A DNA stretch of 13,880 nt from positions 1-13,880 of the forward strand of contig CANRLY010000031.1 of assembly GCA_947631585.1 (NCBI GenBank), read 5' to 3'. This DNA is from an uncultured Clostridia bacterium. Lineage in GTDB: Bacteria; Bacillota; Clostridia; Oscillospirales; Ruminococcaceae. This document shows positions 6,568-12,996 of this stretch, in pieces. The stretch's first letter is position 1, and each line of letters starts with the position of its first letter. A program made the translations under genes and the position numbers. The notes below the pieces were generated by a model that did no database searches, had not been told where the DNA came from, and saw only the letters and a list, made by a program, of their open reading frames with translations.

Positions 6568-7827
6568 ATGAAAGTCGCATACAAAGCCTACCTTTCCGCC
6601 ATAAAAGATTACGCAGTCACATTTTTCAAGTGGCTGGCGGTCGCCGGGGTCACCGGTGTGATAACCGGCGTTGTGGGGTCTTTTTTCAGCATAACGATAC
6701 AGCGTGCAACTGTTTTCAGGCAAGCCCACAGTTTTATAATACTGTTTCTTCCTCTGGGCGGAATAGCGATAGTTGCCCTTTACCGGCTGCTGAGGTTAAG
6801 CGACCGCACCGGCACGAACCTCATTTTAAGCTCAGTAAGAGCCAACAAGCGGATACCTCTTGCGCTGGTGCCGGCTATCTTCATCGCCTCTGCGATAACC
6901 CATTTTCTTGGCGGTTCGGCAGGACGTGAGGGGGCTGCTCTTCAGCTGGGGGGAGACATCGGCTTCAACATCGGGAAACTGTTTCGTCTTGACCGGAAAG
7001 ACATGAGTCTGGTGGTCATCTGCGGAATGGCAGGACTTTTCTCAGCATTATTCGGAACGCCTGTTACGGCGGCGTTTTTCGCAATGGAAGTAATAAGCGT
7101 AGGGGTGATATACTACTCGGCGTTAGTGCCGGGGCTTATTTCGGCGATGACCGCTTACGCCATATCCCTTGCGTTCAGGATACCCCCTGAGCGGTTTGAC
7201 ATAACCGGTCTGCCGAAGTTTTCCCTTGCCGACATTGCAAGAATAACTGCGCTTTCCGCCATGACCGCCGTTATCAGCATTATTTTCTGCATGATGATGC
7301 GGCACGGTCCGGGGGTGATACACAAGTTTATCAAAAATCACTATTTAAAAGCCTTTGTGGGCGGTCTGGCAATAGTGGCTCTGACTTTCGGGCTGAGGAC
7401 GTTCGATTACAACGGCGCAGGAATGGACATTGTAGGAAAAGCTCTGGAGGGTTCGGCAAGACCGGAAGCGTTTTTGCTGAAGATGGTCTTTACCTGCATA
7501 ACCATCGGCTGCGGTTTCAAAGGCGGAGAGATAGTGCCGTCGTTTTTCATCGGGGCGACGTTCGGCTGTGTGGCAGGAGGTCTGCTGGGGCTTGACCCCT
7601 CATTTGCCGCAGCGGTAGGGCTGGTGGCAATGTTCTGCGGAGTTGTGAACTGTCCCATTGCTTCCATGATACTGAGCGTTGAGCTTTTCGGCACGGAGGG
7701 TATACTTTTCTTCGCCCTTGCCTGCGGGATATCCTATATGCTTTCTGGTTACTACGGGCTTTATTCCAGCCAGAAGATAGTTTACTCAAAGCTTCGTCCT
7801 GAATACATAAACACCAAGACCAAGTGA
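6568..7827 (+). CDS. ClC-family anion channel/antiporter, CLC-F-like
   Basis: Polytopic inner-membrane protein (419 residues) of the ClC family, which moves Cl- or F-, often in exchange for H+. Family motifs: GGSAGREGAALQLGG (115-129) with the gating glutamate at E121, the hydrophobic stretch AFFAMEVI with E174, and GGEIVPSFFIGATFG (319-333) at the second pore-lining loop. From memory, GREG together with GGE..P.FFIGAT is typical of the CLC-F fluoride/proton antiporters, whereas chloride ClCs have GGIFAP here. The serine-containing GSGIP motif of chloride transporters is replaced by GTNLI (82-86). I therefore favour fluoride export, without certainty. No strong ribosome binding site precedes the ATG at 6568, so the start could be imperfect. 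It diverges from gatC and converges on mscL. Confidence 0.88.
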   Translation: MKVAYKAYLSAIKDYAVTFFKWLAVAGVTGVITGVVGSFFSITIQRATVFRQAHSFIILFLPLGGIAIVALYRLLRLSDRTGTNLILSSVRANKRIPLALVPAIFIASAITHFLGGSAGREGAALQLGGDIGFNIGKLFRLDRKDMSLVVICGMAGLFSALFGTPVTAAFFAMEVISVGVIYYSALVPGLISAMTAYAISLAFRIPPERFDITGLPKFSLADIARITALSAMTAVISIIFCMMMRHGPGVIHKFIKNHYLKAFVGGLAIVALTFGLRTFDYNGAGMDIVGKALEGSARPEAFLLKMVFTCITIGCGFKGGEIVPSFFIGATFGCVAGGLLGLDPSFAAAVGLVAMFCGVVNCPIASMILSVELFGTEGILFFALACGISYMLSGYYGLYSSQKIVYSKLRPEYINTKTK

Positions 7828-7842
7828 TGTGGTCTCACCGGC

Positions 7843-7884
7843 AAAAAAAGACCGGCTGCTCCCTTTTTTGGGAACGGTCGGTCT
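7843..7884 (-). terminator. Terminator shared by mscL and the ClC gene
   Basis: A 15-bp stem (7849-7863 with 7870-7884; two G-T pairs and one mismatch) has a T6 loop. On the minus strand it is followed by a seven-base T run, a strong terminator for mscL. On the plus strand the tail is only GTTTGAT, so termination of the ClC transcript there is likely weaker. Confidence 0.85.
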
Positions 7885-7902
7885 GTTTGATCTTACGGAT
7901 AG

Positions 7903-8400
7903 TCAGACGGTTTCTGTAGCTTTTTCAGCGGCTTCTTCTACCTTTTCGGCAGCTTCCTCGGGGAGAGTACCGCCGTTTTTAAGAAGATCTCTTATCTCCA
8001 TAAGCAGCTTTACGTCCTCCGGGATAACCGGCTCAGGCTCAGGCTTAGGCTCTTCTTTTTTCTTATGTACGGAATTTATCAGCTTCACGATGATAAACAC
8101 GCACAGCGCAGTGAGGAGGAAAGTTATCACTGCCTGGAGGAATCCGCCGAAGTTGATGAAAGGTTTATTTCCCCAGGGGATAGTGACGCCCAGGTTGTTG
8201 AAGTTCACACCTGCCAGCACCATTCCGATAAACGGCATAAGCATATCGTTTACCAGTGAGTTCACTATCGCAGTGAAAGCTCCGCCGACGATAACGCCGA
8301 CTGCCATGTCCATTACGTTTCCTCTTGCGATGAACGTTTTAAATTCGCTGAAGAAACCTCCTGCCTTTTTAAGGGCAGCATTATCTTTGATCTTTGCCAA
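7903..8400 (-). CDS. mscL: Large-conductance mechanosensitive channel MscL
   Basis: Homopentameric inner-membrane pore that opens under membrane tension and releases solutes during hypo-osmotic shock. The signature RGNVMDMAVGVIVGGAFTAIV (26-46) forms TM1, with NSLVNDMLMP following. A periplasmic loop contains LGVTIPWGNKPFINFG, and TM2 lies at about 86-108. The 165 residues exceed the ~136 of E. coli because of a charged, Pro/Glu-rich linker (about 113-128) before the conserved C-terminal bundle helix DVKLLMEIRDLLKNG, plus an Ala/Glu-rich end. The start is TTG at 8400: AAAGGA lies 10 bases upstream and translation then begins MAKIKDNAALKKAGGFFSEFKTF as expected. It is a single-gene unit with its own terminator, divergent from the small protein gene at 8525. 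Confidence 0.96.
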   Translation of the reverse strand: MAKIKDNAALKKAGGFFSEFKTFIARGNVMDMAVGVIVGGAFTAIVNSLVNDMLMPFIGMVLAGVNFNNLGVTIPWGNKPFINFGGFLQAVITFLLTALCVFIIVKLINSVHKKKEEPKPEPEPVIPEDVKLLMEIRDLLKNGGTLPEEAAEKVEEAAEKATETV

Positions 8401-8423
8401 AATATATCAATCCTTTCAAATAA

Positions 8424-8452
8424 ATTGTAGCCTTATTAAGTCCGGTATAATT
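8424..8452. promoter_or_regulatory. Overlapping divergent promoter elements for mscL and the small protein gene
   Basis: Plus strand: TATAAT at 8446-8451 with a weak TTGTAG (8425-8430, 15-base spacer) or ATTGTA (16-base spacer). Minus strand: TACAAT (8424-8429) with a poor AATTAT 17 bases upstream, at 8447-8452. The -10 of each direction thus lies on the -35 of the other, so the two could compete for polymerase. The -10 boxes are good and the -35 boxes poor. Confidence 0.4.
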
Positions 8453-8524
8453 TCCGGCTATGGGGGAATATTAATGGCGGACGACGCTAGACGTGTCCCA
8501 AATAAGTTTACGGAGGAAACGAAA

Positions 8525-8671
8525 ATGTCTGAAAAGAATCAGTCCAACAAGTCTGCTCAGAACAAGAACGATAAAGCTTCTCAGAACAGCAAAAATTCTC
8601 AGAACAAGCAGGAGCAGAATTACAGCGACTCGAAAAATTCCCAGAACAAGCAGGAAAACAGCAATTTCTGA
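8525..8671 (+). CDS. Small Asn/Ser/Lys/Gln-rich hydrophilic protein, function unknown
   Basis: A 48-residue, extremely polar, low-complexity protein made almost entirely of N, S, K, Q, E and D. It has no Cys, Trp, Gly, Pro or hydrophobic core, no signal peptide and no membrane segment. Two near-identical blocks, SKNSQNKQEQN and SKNSQNKQENS, show internal duplication. The ATG at 8525 has a strong GGAGG with 8-base spacing. The frame is also open upstream to an ATG at 8474, preceded by GGGGGA, which would add 17 residues (MADDARRVPNKFTEETK). I prefer the downstream start because its ribosome binding site is better and the predicted promoter leaves only a very short leader for the upstream one. 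A promoter before it and a strong terminator after it argue that it is expressed. Composition suggests a disordered protein; I do not recognise a family. Confidence 0.7.
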   Translation: MSEKNQSNKSAQNKNDKASQNSKNSQNKQEQNYSDSKNSQNKQENSNF

Positions 8672-8686
8672 TCTCTGCGATAACTC

Positions 8687-8726
8687 AAAGGAGCTTCGGC
8701 TGCACGCCGGAGCTTCTTTGCTTTTT
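8687..8726 (+). terminator. Intrinsic terminator of the small protein gene
   Basis: A 14-bp stem with two G-T pairs (8687-8700 with 8706-8719), loop TGCAC, is followed by GCTTTTT. It lies 16 bases after the small protein's stop and before the convergent Mrp gene's stop. Confidence 0.85.
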
Positions 8727-8751
8727 CGTTTATGCTCAACAAAAATTTTCG

Positions 8752-9570
8752 CTATCCGAATATCTTCTGTGCAACGCCGTCAAAGTCGGTCTTATTATAA
8801 AGTTCGATAACTCCGTTATCCATCTGCTTTGCGGCTTCAGGTTCTACAGGCAGTTTGCCAAGCACCTGGATACCGTACTCGGCGGCAATGACGTCGATGG
8901 CGCTTTCGCCGTAGATATTGACCGTTTCGCCGCAGCAAGGGCATTTGAAATAGCTCATATTTTCAACTATGCCAAGTATCTTGACATTCATAAGTTCAGC
9001 CATCTTGACGGCTTTTTCAACTATCATGGAGACCAGTTCCTGGGGCGAAGTGACCACGATTATGCCGTCCAGCGGAATAGACTGGAACACTGTCAGCGGA
9101 ACGTCGCCTGTTCCGGGAGGCATATCCACGAACATATAGTCCACGTCCCCCCAGATAACGTCCTGCCAGAACTGAGTGACCGCACCGGCGATGACCGGAC
9201 CTCTCCAGACCACCGGTTGTTTTTCGTCCTCCAGCAGCAGGTTTACCGACATTATTTTGATACCTGTTTTAGTTTCAGCTGGAAGTATCCCCTCCTCCAC
9301 CGCATCGGCTTTCTGTGTAATGCCGAAGGCTTTAGGGATAGACGGGCCGGTTATATCGGCGTCGAGGACGGCTGTTTTATATCCGTTTCTCTGGGCAAAA
9401 ACTGCCAGCAGCGAAGTTACGAAAGATTTTCCCACTCCGCCTTTTCCGCTGACCACGCCTATAACTTTCTTTATATTGCTCTGGCTATTGGGGCTTGCAA
9501 GCAGGCTCTCTCCTTGTCTGGAGGAGCAGTTTTCGCCGCAGCTTGAGCAATCGTGAGTACATTCGCTCAT
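8752..9570 (-). CDS. apbC: Mrp/ApbC-type P-loop ATPase, iron-sulfur cluster carrier
   Basis: Cytoplasmic Mrp/Nbp35-family ATPase (272 residues) that in characterised homologues binds a [4Fe-4S] cluster at a dimer interface and passes it to target proteins. Visible features: an N-terminal Cys cluster (C4, C8, C11, C15), the deviant Walker A SGKGGVGKS (41-49), DADITGPS (70-77), the Mrp hallmark MPPGTGD (150-156) and the C-terminal cluster motif KCPCCG with C210 and C213. Start: AGAGG with 8-base spacing before the ATG. It begins 67 bp after the VanY-type gene, without a clear terminator or promoter between them, so the two may be co-transcribed. It converges on the small protein gene. Its clients may include the many Fe-S enzymes of an anaerobe, such as the NfnAB pair encoded nearby, but that link is inference only. 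Confidence 0.93.
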   Translation of the reverse strand: MSECTHDCSSCGENCSSRQGESLLASPNSQSNIKKVIGVVSGKGGVGKSFVTSLLAVFAQRNGYKTAVLDADITGPSIPKAFGITQKADAVEEGILPAETKTGIKIMSVNLLLEDEKQPVVWRGPVIAGAVTQFWQDVIWGDVDYMFVDMPPGTGDVPLTVFQSIPLDGIIVVTSPQELVSMIVEKAVKMAELMNVKILGIVENMSYFKCPCCGETVNIYGESAIDVIAAEYGIQVLGKLPVEPEAAKQMDNGVIELYNKTDFDGVAQKIFG

Positions 9571-9637
9571 GGTCTTGACCTCTTTTCAAAAGTGATATTA
9601 AGACCGCAAATTTCACCGGTCTCAAAAAAGAAAACTA

Positions 9638-10699
9638 TTATTCTTTAGGTTCTACTTCTCCGGCGGAAATATTCACTGTAACGATATATCCGTCCACATT
9701 ATTTCCGGAAATGCTATACTTATAGGCTTTTTCGTTCTTATGGAGAGGAACGTCCACATTAGTGGAATCCTCCTTGCTTGCCGGAACATAGTAAATGGCA
9801 TATCTTGTACCTGAATAGTCGTTGAAATACAGCGGAGCTTCACGGTTATACTGTTTCAGGTGGTCGATGTACTCCTCAAAGGAGAGTCCGTTTTCATAGA
9901 TGAGCTGGGCGTGGGGAGCGCCAACGTATCTATAGTGCCACTCCTTGCCCTTTACGCCGGTGATATCCGATTTACTGTCGGGGTATCTCTGGATAAAGCC
10001 GTACTTAAAGCAGTTCTCATTGACCCAGGCGTAGTCGCCCTCGCCGGTGAATTTCGGGTAATTTTCCTGATCCAGCTGAAAGTCCAGCGCATAGCCGGTA
10101 TGGTGTTCGCTGAAGCCGGGAGCTTCCTCCTTTTTAGGGTCGTCGGCGTTTTCGTAGATAGTTTTCTGGTCAGCCACAGAGACATAGCCTTTAGAGAGCA
10201 TCACGTCGTCTTTGCCCTTTTCCTTTTTAAAGTCGCTGAGCATTTTTCTGAGGCTTGACAGGACGGCTTTTTTAGCGGAGACGTCGCTGTCCGTGATAGA
10301 CATGACCTTATCCCCGTCGGAAGTAGTTCTATAGTCGTAGCTGCTGACCACGTCGGCAGGTTCTTTTCCTGTAAATTCGTGGTCGCTGTTAACAAGGATA
10401 AGTGCGCCGCTATGGATATTTTTTTCATTTTCCAAGGCGACATACTGGTAGTTATCCTCCAGCAGTTCAGCGTTGCCGTCCTGACCCTGGGGTTCAGTTT
10501 TTTCCGGGTCGCCGGCTTCGCCTTTATTGGGGTCAACGGTAGTAACGGCAGGTTTTTTGCCTTTTTGTTTATCATCGTCGTTATCCTTTTTCTTACCGTT
10601 GCAGGCAGCGGATATACAAAGTATTATCAGCAGCAGAACTGCCAGCGCCACTGCGATATTCTTATATTTCAAACGCTTATACAAAGGTTTTTCCGCCAT
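9638..10699 (-). CDS. VanY-type D-alanyl-D-alanine carboxypeptidase, membrane-anchored
   Basis: Peptidase M15B-type zinc carboxypeptidase that would trim the terminal D-Ala from peptidoglycan stem peptides outside the membrane. A hydrophobic segment at about 14-31 acts as signal anchor; C33 follows in SAAC, an imperfect lipobox, so a lipoprotein is possible but not convincing. Residues 34-85 are a Lys/Asp/Pro-rich spacer across the wall. The catalytic domain has SEHHTGYALDF (197-207, Zn ligands H199 and D206) and KEWHYRYVG (252-260, catalytic E253 and Zn ligand H255). About 65 residues follow the usual domain (286-353) and may be a small beta-rich accessory region. Start: AAAGGG 7 bases before the ATG. 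It has its own promoter. Nothing nearby resembles a van resistance cluster, so housekeeping wall maturation is the likelier role. Confidence 0.9.
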   Translation of the reverse strand: MAEKPLYKRLKYKNIAVALAVLLLIILCISAACNGKKKDNDDDKQKGKKPAVTTVDPNKGEAGDPEKTEPQGQDGNAELLEDNYQYVALENEKNIHSGALILVNSDHEFTGKEPADVVSSYDYRTTSDGDKVMSITDSDVSAKKAVLSSLRKMLSDFKKEKGKDDVMLSKGYVSVADQKTIYENADDPKKEEAPGFSEHHTGYALDFQLDQENYPKFTGEGDYAWVNENCFKYGFIQRYPDSKSDITGVKGKEWHYRYVGAPHAQLIYENGLSFEEYIDHLKQYNREAPLYFNDYSGTRYAIYYVPASKEDSTNVDVPLHKNEKAYKYSISGNNVDGYIVTVNISAGEVEPKE

Positions 10700-10754
10700 A
10701 ACTTATCCCTTTCCTTTCCTTTTTCGTCTGAAAAGCTGATACTTCTACACATTA

Positions 10755-10782
10755 ATTATAGCACAAAGCGCAGGTTTTGCAA
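10755..10782 (-). promoter_or_regulatory. Promoter of the D,D-carboxypeptidase gene
   Basis: On the minus strand a perfect TATAAT (10755-10760) lies 16 bases downstream of TTGCAA (10777-10782), or 17 bases downstream of TTTGCA. The predicted start is near 10748, about 50 bases before the ATG. Confidence 0.7.
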
Positions 10783-10833
10783 ATAGGATTTTTCAACTTC
10801 ACATTTTATTTACAATATCGCATATAGTCGGGC

Positions 10834-10874
10834 AAAAATTCGCCCCGACCTGTTCAAGGCAAGTCGGGGCGAAT
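10834..10874 (-). terminator. Intrinsic terminator of the rubrerythrin gene
   Basis: A perfect 12-bp stem, ATTCGCCCCGAC and its complement (10838-10849 with 10863-10874), has a 13-base loop. On the minus strand it is followed by a T run (10834-10838). A third copy of the stem core, GTCGGG at 10828-10833, could pair with 10844-10849 as an alternative. Confidence 0.85.
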
Positions 10875-10883
10875 ACGGGAATC

Positions 10884-11420
10884 TCAATAATTTTCGCAGT
10901 TAAGTTCAAAATAGGACTGGGGGTGTGCGCACACCGGGCAGACGTCGGGAGCTTTAGTTCCGACGATGATATGGCCGCAGTTACGACATTCCCAGATCTT
11001 AACTTCGCTCTTTTCAAACACCTGGTCGTTCTGGACGTTTTTCAGCAGCGCCCTATAGCGTTCCTCGTGGTGTTTTTCGATAGCCGCCACCATACGGAAT
11101 TTTTCAGCCAGTTCCGGGAAGCCCTCCTCCTCGGCGGTCTTAGCGAAGCCCTCGTACATATCAGTCCACTCGAAGTTTTCCCCATCGGCGGCGTTCTGGA
11201 GATTCTGGGCGGTATCGCCTATACCCTCCAGTTCCTTGAACCACATTTTAGCGTGTTCCTTTTCGTTATCGGCAGTTTTCAGGAACATTGCCGCTATCTG
11301 TTCAAAGCCGTCTTTTTTTGCCTTTGAAGCAAAATAAGTATACTTGTTCCTTGCCTGAGATTCGCCTGCAAAAGCCTCCAGCAGGTTCTTCTCTGTCTGT
11401 GTTCCGGAATATTTTCCCAT
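10884..11420 (-). CDS. Rubrerythrin
   Basis: Cytoplasmic non-haem iron peroxidase (178 residues) that reduces hydrogen peroxide to water in anaerobes. The N-terminal ferritin-like four-helix domain carries the di-iron ligand segments EAFAGES (E20), DNEKEHA (E53, H56), AKTAEEEGF and AAIEKHHEERY. The C-terminal rubredoxin domain has C145-x2-C148-G-H and C161-P-V-C164-x-HP, which bind one iron and relay electrons. The length is slightly below the classical ~190. The ATG has a near-perfect AAGGAGG with 8-base spacing. No clear promoter is visible in the 65 bases between the cloverleaf element and the start, so it may be read from the nfn operon through the cloverleaf, or have a promoter I cannot recognise. 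It is followed by a strong terminator. Confidence 0.96.
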   Translation of the reverse strand: MGKYSGTQTEKNLLEAFAGESQARNKYTYFASKAKKDGFEQIAAMFLKTADNEKEHAKMWFKELEGIGDTAQNLQNAADGENFEWTDMYEGFAKTAEEEGFPELAEKFRMVAAIEKHHEERYRALLKNVQNDQVFEKSEVKIWECRNCGHIIVGTKAPDVCPVCAHPQSYFELNCENY

Positions 11421-11485
11421 GTGATCTTCCTCCTTATTATTTATTCAGCATTGGCTATCTGCCTTTGCTTTGGTCGTTTTCGGCA

Positions 11486-11597
11486 GCCCCCACACAGCCG
11501 TGGGCGCACTCCGTGCGCCCACGGTACGGGCGCAGCCGGCGGCTGCGCCCGTTTGTCCGGCACGCCGCTCTGCGGCGTGCCGGACCTGTGTGGGGGC
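11486..11597. other. Cloverleaf (four-way junction) palindrome, element B
   Basis: An outer 12-bp stem (GCCCCCACACAG at 11486-11497 with its complement at 11586-11597) encloses three hairpins. Hairpin 1 is 12 bp, 11498-11524, loop TCC. Hairpin 2 is 12 bp, 11526-11552, loop GGC. Hairpin 3 is 14 bp, 11555-11585, loop TCT. All 50 pairs are Watson-Crick, and 100 of the 112 bases are paired. Junction linkers are 0, 1, 2 and 0 bases, identical to element A at 1567-1659, although the arm sequences differ. It starts 10 bases after the nfnB stop and lies upstream of rubrerythrin on the same strand. No T run follows it on the minus strand, so it is not a simple intrinsic terminator. Confidence 0.9.
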
Positions 11598-11607
11598 ATG
11601 GCTGGGT

Positions 11608-12996
11608 CTACTTCTTTGCAGAAATGAACTCGTCTATGGACTTGGCAGCGGTCTTGCCTGCGCCCATGGCAAGTATAACGGTCGCCGCACCGGTAACTGC
11701 ATCTCCGCCGGCGTAGACGCCCTCTTTGGTGGTTTTCATGTCCTCGTTTACGATAAGGCAGCCTCTTCTGTTCGTTTCAAGACCGGCGGTAGTGGATTTG
11801 ATAAGCGGATTGGGGCTTGTGCCTATGGACATTATCACTGTGTCCACGTCAAGCAGGAAGTTTGAGCCCTCCACCGGGCGGGGAGAACGTCTGCCGCTTT
11901 CGTCCGGCTCTCCCAGTTCCATCTTGATACATTCCATTCCGCAAACGTTTCCGTTTCCGTCGCCGATTATCTTCACCGGATTGTTCAGGATAAGGAACTC
12001 CACCCCTTCTTCCATGGCGTGGTGAACTTCTTCCTTTCGGGCAGGCATTTCCTCCAGCGAACGTCTGTATACGATATAAACTTTCTCTGCGCCCAGTCTC
12101 ATAGCGCTTCTCGCTGCGTCCATGGCAACGTTTCCGCCGCCTACGACCGCCACCGCTTTCGACTTCTTCACCGGCGTATCATAATCGTCAAGGTAAGCTT
12201 TCATAAGGTTGATCCTAGTAAGGTACTCGTTTGCAGAGTAGACTCCCACCAGTCCTTCGCCCTCTATTCCCATAAATCTGGGAAGTCCTGCGCCTGAGCC
12301 GATAAACACCGCTTCATACCCTTCATCGAGCAGTTCGTCCACCGACAGCACCTTGCCGATGACCATGTTTGTCATTATCTCAACGCCCAGAGCTTTCAGG
12401 TTGTCGATCTCGTTCTGAACTATCGCCTTTGGCAGCCTGAACTCAGGTATTCCGTACATCAGCACTCCTCCGGCGGTATGGAACGCCTCGAACACCGTCA
12501 CCTGATAGCCTAGCTTTGCCAGGTCGCCGGCACAGGTCAGACCTGACGGTCCTGAGCCGACCACCGCCACTTTATGACCGTTTGGCACAGGTCTTTCAGC
12601 CGTAGCTGCTCCCTTTGAACGCATATAGTCAGCGCAGAATCTTTCAAGTCTGCCGATGCCCACCGGCTGGTTCTTTATGCCTCTTACGCATTTGCCCTCG
12701 CACTGGTTCTCCTGGGGGCAGACTCTTCCGCACACGGCAGGAAGTCCGTTTGTGGAAGTGATGATCTTATAGGCTTCCTCAAACTCGCCCTCTGCGACCT
12801 TTGCTACAAATTCAGGTATCCTTACCCCAACCGGACAGCCGCTGACGCAAGGTCTGTTCTTACAGTTAAGGCATCTGGTCGCCTCGTTTATGGCTTCCTC
12901 CTCGGTATAGCCAAGGCACACTTCTTTGAAATTCCTCGCCCTGACTTTCGGGTCCTGCTCTGCCACAGGGGTCTTTTCCGGACACATATTAGCCAT
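11608..12996 (-). CDS. nfnB: NfnB-type large subunit of NADH-dependent ferredoxin:NADP+ oxidoreductase (glutamate synthase small-subunit family)
   Basis: A 462-residue flavoprotein. With NfnA it would catalyse electron-bifurcating transhydrogenation, linking reduced ferredoxin and NADH to NADP+ reduction (reversible), in the cytoplasm. The N-terminal domain has two sets of cluster cysteines: C42, C45, C50, C54 and C89, C93, C99, C103. A FAD-binding VVGSGPSGLTCAGDLA (145-160) follows, then a NADPH-binding VVGGGNVAMDAARSA and a C-terminal GGDAVTGAATVILAMGAGK stretch that closes the FAD site. The ATG at 12996 overlaps the nfnA stop (TGATG) and has GGGAGG 9 bases upstream, inside nfnA; the frame stays open nine codons further but lacks a better start. 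The family is shared with GltD and SudA. Immediate linkage to an NfnA-like gene with the Asp-type [2Fe-2S] motif, and the absence of gltB, favour NfnB. Confidence 0.9.
   Translation of the reverse strand: MANMCPEKTPVAEQDPKVRARNFKEVCLGYTEEEAINEATRCLNCKNRPCVSGCPVGVRIPEFVAKVAEGEFEEAYKIITSTNGLPAVCGRVCPQENQCEGKCVRGIKNQPVGIGRLERFCADYMRSKGAATAERPVPNGHKVAVVGSGPSGLTCAGDLAKLGYQVTVFEAFHTAGGVLMYGIPEFRLPKAIVQNEIDNLKALGVEIMTNMVIGKVLSVDELLDEGYEAVFIGSGAGLPRFMGIEGEGLVGVYSANEYLTRINLMKAYLDDYDTPVKKSKAVAVVGGGNVAMDAARSAMRLGAEKVYIVYRRSLEEMPARKEEVHHAMEEGVEFLILNNPVKIIGDGNGNVCGMECIKMELGEPDESGRRSPRPVEGSNFLLDVDTVIMSIGTSPNPLIKSTTAGLETNRRGCLIVNEDMKTTKEGVYAGGDAVTGAATVILAMGAGKTAAKSIDEFISAKK

Noticed and set aside
7829..8671. 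A 280-residue plus-strand ORF through mscL
   Set aside because: Most of it is antisense to the certain mscL gene. Only the last 48 codons, with their own ribosome binding site, look real.
9601..9622. Terminator between the D,D-carboxypeptidase and the Mrp gene
   Set aside because: Only a 6-bp AGACCG/CGGTCT stem with a 10-base loop and no T run on the minus strand. Read-through seems more likely.
9638..10699. Vancomycin-resistance VanY within a van cluster
   Set aside because: The domain is VanY-like, but there are no vanHAX, vanRS or ligase genes around it; it is a stand-alone wall enzyme.
11608..12996. True glutamate synthase small subunit (GltD)
   Set aside because: No large GltB subunit is next to it. 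The pairing with an NfnA-like gene fits the bifurcating complex better.
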